A stretch of DNA of 64,000 nucleotides from the NCBI GenBank assembly GCA_934274515.1, contig CAKQTC010000011.1:1-64000 (forward strand), in the 5' to 3' direction. Below the pieces are notes generated by a model. It searched no databases. It was given only the letters and a program-made list of their open reading frames with translations, and was not told where the DNA came from. The translations under genes and the position numbers were made by a program. This DNA comes from an uncultured Clostridia bacterium (GTDB lineage Bacteria; Bacillota; Clostridia; Christensenellales; DTU072). How positions within the stretch are numbered: the first letter of the stretch is position 1; each line of letters opens with the position of its first letter. This document shows positions 16,501 through 24,917 of the stretch, in pieces.

Positions 16501-19500
16501 TTTCCGCCCTTTGTGAAAGCCCTTGCTCTGTAGACGTACATTGTGTTCATCGCACCGTCATTGTCCTGTCCGAACAGAGGAACGCTGAAAGCAACGCTTG
16601 AGCCTTTTACAGAGAGATAGCCGTCCTTGTCGCCCTTCTTGTAGTTCTCAAGGCTATCGTAAGGATTAAGTCCGAGTGCAGGAGCAAACCACTCAAGCTC
16701 ACTCTCATCAGTGATTACAGAATATTTTCCGGCTGTAACCTTGTAGCCTTTCGCCACCTGTAGCTCACATCCAAGGAAGTCATACACATTGTCGCTCTGT
16801 ATGTTCCAAGATACAGGAACAGTACGACCGCTCGCAGACAATTTTATATCAGGAACATCAGGAATCCATCCTTTGAACACTGAAATATCAGTTGCTATGT
16901 CTGAAATTTCCACAGAATCAGCGGCAGTGCTCACAGAGAGGATTATCGTATGTGCAAGAACCTCAGCCTTTGTAGGATATGTGTTCTCCGCAAAGAGCCA
17001 GCTGTAGTCCAATGTGTCAGCAGCAGAGAGAACTTCCTTTCCGTCAATCGTGAGTTTGTATGCAGGTTTAAGGTAGTAGTCGCTTGTGTTGTCAGACCAA
17101 GATATGTGGATTCCCTGCTTGTCCGCATAGGCTGTTACACTAGGTTTTGTGATTTTATAGGTCTTATAAAGGCTTGTGTCAATGCTGCTTCCGGCAAGTG
17201 TCTTTGAAACATTGTCTGCGACTGAATAGCACTCTACATAGATGTCCTTGCTGGTAATATCAGACACTTCCTGATAGCCATTCAGTTTCACATAGAACAT
17301 TCTTCCTGCAAGGGAATTTTCAGCCACAATCTCATCGCCGTATTTTACATTAAGAAATTTATCTCCGTAAGAAGAGCCTTTTACACTTGCCTTTATAAAG
17401 AGCGTTCCCTCTGTTGCGTATGAAGATATTTCAATATCTCCGATTTTCCAGCCAAGATAGTTGTCGACATTGACAGATTCGGATGTGCAATATTCAGATT
17501 CAAGCTCGTAAACAGATACGGACTTTACACGGAATTGGTACTTTGAAATTTTATCAGCCTCGCTGTAGCCGTCTTTGCTCCTATCGAAGTAATAAAGAGT
17601 TTCTCTTGATGAATATTCTCCTACAGATTCCCATTCATCAGTATCGTTTCTTTTTATTTCTACCTTGAACAGCCTTGGATTAAGACTTGCGTTTGTGGAC
17701 TGCTCGCAAGTCCATTCAAGCCTTATGTAATCACGCATTGCCATAGCCTTTAGAGCCTTTGGCTCATACGGCTTTGTCTTTACTGGATTCTCTATAGATA
17801 ATGTTTCTGACGGCTCGGATTCATTATTCATCTTATCCTTTGCCGTTACATAATAATAATGCGTTGTAAATTTTTCACTGGTATTATGTGTGAATGTGTA
17901 CTGAGCCTGTGAATTATTATCATGCGGAATGGTCTGTATTCTTACAAAACGTCCGACGGTCTTGTGGTAAATAAAGTATTCAGACACTCCGCTCTTGTTG
18001 TCTGTTGAGCCGTTCCATACAAGGGTTATGTTTCCGTTATTATCAGAAACAGCTTCTGTAAGAACAGGTGAGGTAGGAGGCGTAACATCAATATCTTTAG
18101 ATATTGCGTCTATTTTTTCTGTAAGAGAGGCTGTAGCGTCTGCAACTTTTTGTTCCTGGTCATAAGCCGAGGTCTTGTCGGAAAATACAAATTCTTCCTC
18201 TTCTCTTGATGGGATTGTCATATTCGCGGTGAATACAGGCATTTTGGTTCCCATATTATAAAGTTCTGGTCTGTAAGGAACGAGCCGAATATCAAATTGC
18301 CCATTATCTTTTGGACTTATGCTAAGTACAAGCCCTTTTTCTGTTATGGCTTTCAGATTACCAAAGGCGACAAGATTTCCTATCTTTGGAACAATTTGAA
18401 TAACTTTCCCGGTCTCGCTGTCCGTACCGCTTCCTAGATATATAGGTTCCTTGAAATAAAGGGTGTTTGTAAGACCTATTTCTGGCGTGAGTTTTATGTT
18501 TTTATCAGAATCTACCAAAATTCCGTTCTTATCACAGAATTCAAGGGTTATACATCTGCTGGCTTGATATTTCTCCGGCTGCACAATAGTACATCCAAAT
18601 CCTGATTTGCCAGAGAACTCAATAGGACTGTCTACTGTAATACCATAAAGATAATTGCCGTCATTGCTGGTTATAAGACTTGTTATTCTTGCTCCGCTTT
18701 CTTTTCCGACAAGAAGAGAATCGTCCTGAATCAAAAGGACATCTCCGACACTTAGGGCATATCCAATAGAGCCTACGGTATACGAATAGGATTCTTTTTG
18801 ATAAAGAACTGTACAAAGGTTATAACGAACAAGAGAATAAAGTTGCTCCCGGTTTGTAACATAGTTGATAAATATTGACGAAATTTCTTTGGTAGGCTTT
18901 CTATAGTCCTCTCCGTCATTCATTACGTACAAACTATTCCGCGTGTAATTGTCTGTTTCGTCTGTAAACTCTGCAAGATAACCAGAAATCTCATTCGCAA
19001 GGCTTCTTGTGTTTGATTTTGAAATGATATTCTGCTGATTCAGAACTCCCACAGGATAATCAGTAGGTTTTCCCAGAAGCACCTCGTATCTGTTTTTCTC
19101 ATCTCTTTTTAGAGATGAACGCCCTGTCAGAAGAATATTTTTCAGCAAAGTCTCAAATTTTATCTCTGATGATACAACCCCATTGCAGGAAAATTTCATG
19201 TGAAGAAGCTCGTTGCTATTTTTTTTCTTTGTGCCGTCTGTAACATCCTCACAGAAATTATACAGTTCTTTTACACTATTCATATTCACGCAATCATAAG
19301 TTTTTGCGTCTATGCCAAGGGCGGGTCCTACGAGTGCGTACAAGAACTGAGAGGCTACATTCTGCGAGCAGTATTTCTTCTCAATATATTCAGGTAGATA
19401 AAATTTTGCAGATTTAGATTCATCAAGCGTTACAAGCCCCATTTGTTTCAGGGCTTCTATAAAAGTTGTCCTATAAAGAATCCTGAGTATCTTTTTCTTG

Positions 19501-22500
19501 TAAAAATCTATTGTTCCGCTGTCAACAGAAGAGAAATCATACGAAAGTCCTATATTTGTGGCATATTTCTCAATATCCTCTATCTGTATATTTTCAGGAG
19601 TCTTTGCAGACAGTGCAGAAAGTTTTTCGTAGTACTCGCTTTCCTGATTATTATAAATTTCCTGTAATTTTTCCTGTATCTGTATATATTGGTCAGCTTG
19701 CTCTGAAAGGCTGTAGTCGTCTGCTCCGTTTGCTGCGTTGCCAACAGAACTTGTGTAATAATAGACTTTACCAGATTGAGATAATCCTGTTTTTATTGCA
19801 TATACAGGCTTAAACGATGCTAATAAAATTTTATCAGTATCGCTTTGACCTCTCAGCAACCTGTTTGCAGCTGTATCAAGCTCTGTCTTAGTAAGAACTG
19901 TACCATCTGGTTTTATCGGGGTAACGACAATGGCGTATGTAGGATATTTCGAGTTCAAGATATTTTCATTTGTATATTTTTTTGCGAAAACCCAGTATTT
20001 CTTGTCGGGCTCAGCGTCTGCAAAGCCATTCTGTTGCAGCTTAGAACCATAAACCATCGGTCTGTTTGTATATAGAATATCTGCGTCTACTGAACTATTG
20101 CTAAGGGTAGAGTAGTTAAAAATCTCTTTTTTTAGTTGTTCAGAAAAATTGTTGCCATCTGCTGTTTGGTAATATTCGGACGGCTTAATAGATGAATCCT
20201 TTTTATAGATATAGACACTATGGGTTGCATTATCCGTTTTTTTGATAAACACTCCGTCATAACTATCGCCTTTTCCTGTTGTTATATACAGTCCGTCTAT
20301 AATAGTTCTGTTTGTGTCATCAGTATAAATATTCGTTAAATCTACAGGATAGTCAGTGCCGTCTATATTGAATATATAGTCTTTACCCGGAATGTTCAGT
20401 TTTGAATATTCCAATCCTTTTTCAGACAAGTAATATCTCGTGATATTTGATTTTACCGTGTTTGTTGTTACATCGGTACCGTCAATAAACAAGGTAATTG
20501 TTTTTCTTTGTCGAAGAGCGTCAAGATACTCCTGTTCAGAAATATCTTCTATTTTATAATCTTTTGAGGAATTAAGATATTTGTGGTAATTATTTGTCTT
20601 TGGACTTATGACAGCAGGAACCCAGTTCCCTGATTGGGTATCATAGTTAGGAGCAAGGTTCTGTGCTATACAAGAAAACTGATTTAAACTTTTCCCGGCT
20701 GTTTCTGCTATATCCTGCTTTAATTTTATTGCTACGTAACAGAATCTGTTTAAGTCATCATCTTTGATTGGTCTTAGCGGCAGTTTTCTCATTACCTGCT
20801 TATCTTCTCCTTTTTCGTGAAGGGAGATAGAGCCGTCGTCAAGAGATTCTTTAAATTTATCCTTATCAAAGGCAAATGTTCTTAAATAATCCCATTTCAT
20901 AAGGTCGCAGTAAGACATTGCCGTCCATTCATCGCTTATTGTGTGCGAATCGCCAGAATCAGAATCTTTCCACGTATATTCCTGAAAATAAGCCGGTGTC
21001 AGTCTTAAAACCCTAACCTCGACAGAATCTAGGTGTTCATCACTATCGTTGTGGTAGCCAATAAGTTTGGCACATTCGTTAGGAGTAAATTCTTTTACTG
21101 CGACATAACTTCTTGCCGAAACATTTATATCATCTCTGCTGATTTCGTGTTTTGACAGGTCATCAGTATTATTATTGATAACCTGAATCATAGCATCATA
21201 ATCATCAGCCTCTATTATCTCTGTTACAGAGAGTACAGTCCAACCATTCTCTTCGTTTAAGTCGTTCGGTTTCAAAGCATTATCAACCCATTTTCCACCG
21301 CTACTAGTCGCGATTCTTGTATTTGGGTCAAGTCTTGGTTGAGTTACCAGTACATTTTTTGAAGATGAGGTTAAAATCTGATTTTTTGAAAATGATGAGA
21401 CAAAAAATATTGTTTTTACTAAAACCTCATTTGTCGACCATACAGTTACTCCATTGTGTTTTCTAAGTCCTACTAGACATTTTATGGTTGCAACCTTATT
21501 GAAAGTTGCATTATCTTTACTTGTGTACCTGCCATTAAGATTAAAAATTTCTGTATTAATAAATTTATCTTTCAGAAAGAACTCGGACATCGAATCCTCG
21601 CTGGACGTTTTTAAATAATCTCTTTTTCCAAACAACGAGTTGTATTCATACAGTTTTTCATTTTTTGTATAATAAGATGGTTTTATATCTTGCCCATCAT
21701 ATACATCGATGTAATCAAAATTGTTCCAGCCTGCCGGAGAATCTGCGTCAGATGACTTTTGGTTTTTCTTTATAAAACGCCATTGTATCGCAAAGCTGAC
21801 TGGCACATTATAATAGAAAATTTTTCCATCCTCTTTTCTCGTGCGGTAGGCATAAAGTCCATTTGGAAAACTGAACTCAACTTCAATTTTCTGTGGGCAA
21901 GAACGTGAAAATCTTACTGAATTTGTCTTAAAACCATTTGGTATTGAAGTTCCCATATAGGAACGTTCAGCCACTTTCTTTATATCACCGTCTTTAATAT
22001 TCAATATATTTGCGTCCGGCTTTTTTTGTTCTACAGTCTGAGGATATAAAGTTCCGAATCTGTTTTCGTTGTCTTTTAAAAGAGTTCCTGCTTGAAGTAT
22101 CTCTACTGAAACATCGTTGTTTTTCCATTTCTTCAAGATGTCTCCTGTATCAGCATCATTGTAACCACGCAGCATTCCGTGCATTACTGAATTACGTATA
22201 GTATCTTCAAAGGTTCTGTTGTAAGCCAGCATTGTCTCGCCGAGTTTTAGGTCTGTGATTTTTACAGGACTGTCTGCTATTTCATAGAGTTTTGTTAAGT
22301 AATGACCTTTATTAGCTCCATTTTCTCCAGTAAGTGTAGTATTGAAAGCAGAACCTGCTGTGTAAGGATTCAGCAGATGTTTTCCCAATAGGATAGGGTA
22401 TTTATGGTTAAGAATATTCTGGTTAGAGCCATCAGATAATCCAAGCGTATTCTCAGCCTCTTTCATAGTGTCGTTTTTCTGTTTTTTTGAATAACTCGAG

Positions 22501-22964
22501 CTATCAGAAGAATAGTCTATTATGTCTTGTATTCCTTGGCTGGCAACCATACCGATACCAGTGTATATTAATCCTGCTCCAATAGTGGCTCCTACTCCTG
22601 ATGTAAAAACAGAAAGCAAGACTCCGCCTGCTATCGCTAGTCCGCCGCCAAGATAATTTACCCATTGCTGGGTGCTATCCTCTGGTATTACAATAAAACT
22701 TACAATATCATTGCCCTTGACTTTGTATTCAAGGTCAGTCTGCTCATTTCCATTTAAAAGACAAAGCGTTCTAAATTCTTTTGTTTCTGGCGTTATATAT
22801 GAGGTATTTCCAGACTCGACATCATAGAGTTCATAAGGAACAGAGACAGCGTCTTTTTCTTCTATATATTTATTAATTATGCTCTGTAGTTTCTGACCGT
22901 TTTTAACTTTTCTTGTTTCTGTAACTTCACTTAAAATGTCATCAAAAAAATTGACTATAGCCAT
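13533..22964 (-). CDS. Giant J-like tail tip protein with FN3, collagen-like and fibre modules
   Basis: A 3143-residue protein that combines the tail-tip hub and host-binding fibre. The N-terminal ~1600 residues follow the lambda J plan, including a hydrophobic Gly-rich stretch at 104-144. A fibronectin III-like unit is near 1630-1720 (LVWNGSTDNKSGVSEYFIYHK), followed by further beta repeats to about 2190. Residues 2350-2650 show propeller-like repeats, then collagen-like GETGATGPQGKPG near 2756-2770 and GKQGEPG near 2810. A fibre tip domain fills about 2870-3143. I start at the ATG at 22964, which has GGAAGG upstream. DNA for about 2230-2860 is noticeably more AT-rich than its flanks, suggesting module exchange. 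It lies downstream of the NlpC/P60 gene, as expected for J. Confidence 0.85.
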   Translation of the reverse strand: MAIVNFFDDILSEVTETRKVKNGQKLQSIINKYIEEKDAVSVPYELYDVESGNTSYITPETKEFRTLCLLNGNEQTDLEYKVKGNDIVSFIVIPEDSTQQWVNYLGGGLAIAGGVLLSVFTSGVGATIGAGLIYTGIGMVASQGIQDIIDYSSDSSSYSKKQKNDTMKEAENTLGLSDGSNQNILNHKYPILLGKHLLNPYTAGSAFNTTLTGENGANKGHYLTKLYEIADSPVKITDLKLGETMLAYNRTFEDTIRNSVMHGMLRGYNDADTGDILKKWKNNDVSVEILQAGTLLKDNENRFGTLYPQTVEQKKPDANILNIKDGDIKKVAERSYMGTSIPNGFKTNSVRFSRSCPQKIEVEFSFPNGLYAYRTRKEDGKIFYYNVPVSFAIQWRFIKKNQKSSDADSPAGWNNFDYIDVYDGQDIKPSYYTKNEKLYEYNSLFGKRDYLKTSSEDSMSEFFLKDKFINTEIFNLNGRYTSKDNATFNKVATIKCLVGLRKHNGVTVWSTNEVLVKTIFFVSSFSKNQILTSSSKNVLVTQPRLDPNTRIATSSGGKWVDNALKPNDLNEENGWTVLSVTEIIEADDYDAMIQVINNNTDDLSKHEISRDDINVSARSYVAVKEFTPNECAKLIGYHNDSDEHLDSVEVRVLRLTPAYFQEYTWKDSDSGDSHTISDEWTAMSYCDLMKWDYLRTFAFDKDKFKESLDDGSISLHEKGEDKQVMRKLPLRPIKDDDLNRFCYVAIKLKQDIAETAGKSLNQFSCIAQNLAPNYDTQSGNWVPAVISPKTNNYHKYLNSSKDYKIEDISEQEYLDALRQRKTITLFIDGTDVTTNTVKSNITRYYLSEKGLEYSKLNIPGKDYIFNIDGTDYPVDLTNIYTDDTNRTIIDGLYITTGKGDSYDGVFIKKTDNATHSVYIYKKDSSIKPSEYYQTADGNNFSEQLKKEIFNYSTLSNSSVDADILYTNRPMVYGSKLQQNGFADAEPDKKYWVFAKKYTNENILNSKYPTYAIVVTPIKPDGTVLTKTELDTAANRLLRGQSDTDKILLASFKPVYAIKTGLSQSGKVYYYTSSVGNAANGADDYSLSEQADQYIQIQEKLQEIYNNQESEYYEKLSALSAKTPENIQIEDIEKYATNIGLSYDFSSVDSGTIDFYKKKILRILYRTTFIEALKQMGLVTLDESKSAKFYLPEYIEKKYCSQNVASQFLYALVGPALGIDAKTYDCVNMNSVKELYNFCEDVTDGTKKKNSNELLHMKFSCNGVVSSEIKFETLLKNILLTGRSSLKRDEKNRYEVLLGKPTDYPVGVLNQQNIISKSNTRSLANEISGYLAEFTDETDNYTRNSLYVMNDGEDYRKPTKEISSIFINYVTNREQLYSLVRYNLCTVLYQKESYSYTVGSIGYALSVGDVLLIQDDSLLVGKESGARITSLITSNDGNYLYGITVDSPIEFSGKSGFGCTIVQPEKYQASRCITLEFCDKNGILVDSDKNIKLTPEIGLTNTLYFKEPIYLGSGTDSETGKVIQIVPKIGNLVAFGNLKAITEKGLVLSISPKDNGQFDIRLVPYRPELYNMGTKMPVFTANMTIPSREEEEFVFSDKTSAYDQEQKVADATASLTEKIDAISKDIDVTPPTSPVLTEAVSDNNGNITLVWNGSTDNKSGVSEYFIYHKTVGRFVRIQTIPHDNNSQAQYTFTHNTSEKFTTHYYYVTAKDKMNNESEPSETLSIENPVKTKPYEPKALKAMAMRDYIRLEWTCEQSTNASLNPRLFKVEIKRNDTDEWESVGEYSSRETLYYFDRSKDGYSEADKISKYQFRVKSVSVYELESEYCTSESVNVDNYLGWKIGDIEISSYATEGTLFIKASVKGSSYGDKFLNVKYGDEIVAENSLAGRMFYVKLNGYQEVSDITSKDIYVECYSVADNVSKTLAGSSIDTSLYKTYKITKPSVTAYADKQGIHISWSDNTSDYYLKPAYKLTIDGKEVLSAADTLDYSWLFAENTYPTKAEVLAHTIILSVSTAADSVEISDIATDISVFKGWIPDVPDIKLSASGRTVPVSWNIQSDNVYDFLGCELQVAKGYKVTAGKYSVITDESELEWFAPALGLNPYDSLENYKKGDKDGYLSVKGSSVAFSVPLFGQDNDGAMNTMYVYRARAFTKGGKSEWSDAYFIEVKPVSAYDVVKAWDINDSGEKVKIDGALGANQIFVNELSAVCANLGYITDGALQGDQYNYWAVNDTVLKDGSTLHKGAFRVGGVNKYIKVIPKVENGAVIDYDVELHVGDFSMSATGTLIEGGYFTVKDSKSNVLFQLTPEKAMIQVNEGTYNSNELIDIYASNATTSPTELRTAENYHWFDSKLYFAEVTENSSSSYTISVYEVSGKTTALKRTLNAVTKDYWFKDGYIYYNSTTTILFKKKNCIKKTKISNGSNTNYTDLGNKPDFTEIAYFGDYIMYLDDSDSDNKLLYLYNLTTNTKSESFNASNKTISIAAATDDSNYIYVMLTASFVTIFLRFSKSNMTWEVTGSTFIPRGDVSEFSKNLQIKDGGITVFCRFGFFPTNTSTANQEGIVMLENPMFEFANNLDNLSAISNITIYGNDVSSSEADKSVYIPIYSNDNKIYVQNLEDYCIYSVDKFLSESEVECYGAVWKGSVSYKKVQSLSEKNGEIGNTITACCCFSFKDEQEDNNSFLFCGLKVFQNTETSGYNEVCVVGSYESEQYNKKTKAVYETGIGFTGIYFNSLNNTYRYVTDTGAYLEFDENGKLITAKGETGATGPQGKPGQSAGFGDITASVDDNTGIPEVTVTTKGFDSKKYIDFAFKNLKGKQGEPGVSVVKVEQIETSTENGGTNKIRITLSNGSTSDFVIKNGNSSTIDADHFEGTLPVSKGGTGATDAATAFNTLADAARNSSTPIDTEKMLLKPAGTWYKTTCLDFWNYIKGKISSVLGLTADSYGGRAGTAASRASYRIDLSSLSSSNFYPVTFQEADSFSDVAVRSEGGSRSIPYNQNRIHFLASYHGWSDTPKSLNILEYACFDDDEITIGCIGYGSREGGWAIWLRGGRVYCFSCLNATPTLRTSDYTNGSEKFTVGTNYYGGSNVNVKIDFTPQSTITSGSYINRLLRVGDTIRASRFQADNVMNIPTSAPSSPQNGDIWIE

Positions 22965-23341
22965 CTGTAGACCTTCCCGATGTGGTAGCATTGTGTGGTA
23001 CGTTCTATATGAACGCCATATTTATTGCAGTGGATAAACTTTCCGTTTCCTAGATATACTCCAATATGATTCAACACAGAATTGTTGTTAAATAATATGA
23101 CATCTCCTTCTTGCTCTGGCTCATTAACCTCTTGGACTTTTTCACATAGTTCGTTTAGTGCAATGTCCTTACAGACCATGAAGTCTCTGCCGTCAGCCTT
23201 AAATAAGTCTAAATCTGGCAGGATGTGCCCAAACCTCTTTTCAACTTCTATAGCCAAACCATAACAGTCAAACCCTGTCTTTGCATTACGCCCATTATGC
23301 CTATACCGAACCCCAAGCAGGTCATCAATGTTTATCATCAA
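22955..23341 (-). CDS. Tail-associated NlpC/P60 cysteine peptidase (gpK-like)
   Basis: A 128-residue single-domain enzyme with Cys26 in TGFDCYGLAIE, His92 in NHIGVYLG and His104 in KFIHC, the NlpC/P60 triad order. In tailed phages this protein sits in the tail tip and cuts peptidoglycan during DNA entry. It overlaps the start of the J-like gene by 10 nt and follows minor tail genes, matching the lambda L-K-J order. Confidence 0.88.
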   Translation of the reverse strand: MMINIDDLLGVRYRHNGRNAKTGFDCYGLAIEVEKRFGHILPDLDLFKADGRDFMVCKDIALNELCEKVQEVNEPEQEGDVILFNNNSVLNHIGVYLGNGKFIHCNKYGVHIERTTQCYHIGKVYRWL

Positions 23342-23350
23342 AAGCCTGCC

Positions 23351-23869
23351 TTACTCATTTGTAATAGAAGGACATCTGTTTACAGTTGCTAAGACCCTAG
23401 GCACATTTAGCTGAGCGGCAGAATCAAACACAAGATTCCACTTTGCTGTTATACCATCCCAAGAAACCGAGTCCATTTGAAATTCGTAATGATAAAGTTT
23501 TGAGAACGCGATTTGTGTATCTGTAAGTCTTGTGTAAAAAGCCTCGAATACGCACTTTGGAGTAGAATCAATAGACCTGATAACCTCAATGATACGCTGG
23601 TCTATCGCTGAGATTGTTACAGATGTATTTCCAATTTTCTGTCCATCTTCCGATGGAGGAATAAATGAGAAGTACGCAGGATAATATGTTTTGCCTTGGT
23701 ATTTAACTTTTGCATTATTATTTATAAGTCGTAAATGACCATTCTCCTGCTCGTTGTTATCTTTCCAGATAATGCTTCCGTGCTGAATATCAACAAGAAT
23801 CGGGATGTTTCCGTCCGAAGCCCTGTCAAAAAGCTCGCTCATTGTTACACTTTCTATATTCTTTGGCAT
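23351..23869 (-). CDS. Minor tail protein (DUF1833-like)
   Basis: A 172-residue beta-rich protein with a short N-terminal helix. It lies between the distal tail protein and the NlpC/P60 gene, the place of lambda gpL-type or DUF1833 proteins. The stretch GKTYYPAYFSFIPPSEDG and a following ISAIDQRIIEVIRS helix fit that family. It probably links the tail tube end to the tip. Confidence 0.65.
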   Translation of the reverse strand: MPKNIESVTMSELFDRASDGNIPILVDIQHGSIIWKDNNEQENGHLRLINNNAKVKYQGKTYYPAYFSFIPPSEDGQKIGNTSVTISAIDQRIIEVIRSIDSTPKCVFEAFYTRLTDTQIAFSKLYHYEFQMDSVSWDGITAKWNLVFDSAAQLNVPRVLATVNRCPSITNE

Positions 23870-23871
23870 TT

Positions 23872-24837
23872 TCAGCTCCTTAGCAATTTGTCTATATCAA
23901 ACTCTCTCGTAACTACATTTTCCCATGTCATAGATACCCTCATACAAAATCCTGACTTCACTGCTGTAAGTGGAGATATAATCCTGTATTTATCATATTG
24001 TGCGTCGCTGTAATCAACCCTGTAATACCGGTCTTTGTCAGCAGATGTTTTTCCAAGTATGTAATCAGATTCTGTTATGAAATTTTTTTGACCATTCTGG
24101 TCAAGGTAATAACATCTATAGCACCCTTTAAGATTGATATTGTCTATCGCAGGAAATGAGAATGCTTTTACTCCGTATTTATGTCCGTATATAAACCAGT
24201 CCACAAACCTATCGAATTCAGACTGTCCGTTCAAATCAAGATTCAGCCAATCAAAATCCATAGATACAGAATACTGGTTCGGTATATATTCCTCTGTTAA
24301 ACGCCTGTCTGAAAATTCTCCATTCGGACCGGAAAAATCAACTTTTCCGCCAGAACTGGTTGTGAATGTTGTTGATTCAAGAATCCGCTTGTTTACTGTA
24401 TCAAGCCATTCTGAATTTATTGGTGGTATATACAGATGACCCGGATAATCCTCAATCCACGTCATCTGTACGCGGTTATTAAGTCCGTGTTTCTGTACCG
24501 TTGGCGAAGAGATAATTCTGTATCTGCACATTTCTTTAGAAAGGTCTTTTTTATATCTTCTTATGGACGGAAAAAGAAAAGGGTTTACCCCCCTTTTGTG
24601 AATGTCGTTATACCAATCCATAAAGATTGTAAATTCTGATATGCCCGAGCCATATTTGTCAGCCCAGTTAAAATCCATGGAAATCTTGTATTCCTCTGGA
24701 GCATATCTTCTTACAAGTCGGCGGTCTTTATATCCGCCGTCATTATTCTTGTCTTGTACATAACCATTGCTTCCTATTGTGATAGTCATATCATCAAGAA
24801 TATGTTTGTTTACAAGTTTTTCCCATTCAACAACCAT
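23872..24837 (-). CDS. Distal tail-like protein with internal duplication
   Basis: A 321-residue protein built from two similar halves. Residues 1-135 and 140-320 each contain DRRL, a Y-x-I/V-SMDF-x-W stretch, then DW...HK-x-GV and FPxI, and a closing YRIIS...V-x-MTWE. The halves are diverged, indicating an old tandem duplication. It follows the tape measure after a terminator and probably forms the distal ring of the tail. Confidence 0.65.
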   Translation of the reverse strand: MVVEWEKLVNKHILDDMTITIGSNGYVQDKNNDGGYKDRRLVRRYAPEEYKISMDFNWADKYGSGISEFTIFMDWYNDIHKRGVNPFLFPSIRRYKKDLSKEMCRYRIISSPTVQKHGLNNRVQMTWIEDYPGHLYIPPINSEWLDTVNKRILESTTFTTSSGGKVDFSGPNGEFSDRRLTEEYIPNQYSVSMDFDWLNLDLNGQSEFDRFVDWFIYGHKYGVKAFSFPAIDNINLKGCYRCYYLDQNGQKNFITESDYILGKTSADKDRYYRVDYSDAQYDKYRIISPLTAVKSGFCMRVSMTWENVVTREFDIDKLLRS

Positions 24838-24846
24838 AAGGTAGAT

Positions 24847-24873
24847 TCTATATATGTTAAAAACTGTTGTTAA
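24847..24873 (-). promoter_or_regulatory. Candidate promoter ahead of the tail-tip genes
   Basis: TTAACA (24873-24868, minus strand) is followed by a second TTAACA (24860-24855) and by TATAGA (24852-24847), which is 15 nt from the first box. It lies between the tape-measure terminator and the 321-residue gene. Confidence 0.45.
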
Positions 24874-24874
24874 A

Positions 24875-24909
24875 TAAAAAAAGGTAGTTTCACTGTCAGA
24901 AACTACCTT
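24875..24909 (-). terminator. Intrinsic terminator after the tape measure gene
   Basis: An 11-bp perfect stem AAGGTAGTTTC/GAAACTACCTT (24881-24891 with 24899-24909) with a 7-nt loop is followed on the minus strand by a run of T. It lies 9 nt after the tape measure stop. Confidence 0.88.
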
Positions 24910-24917
24910 GCAAGTGA

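Noticed and set aside
16789..17207. Open frames on the plus strand inside the giant tail gene
   Set aside because: They have no ribosome sites, low-quality composition and are mirror shadows of the long coding strand.
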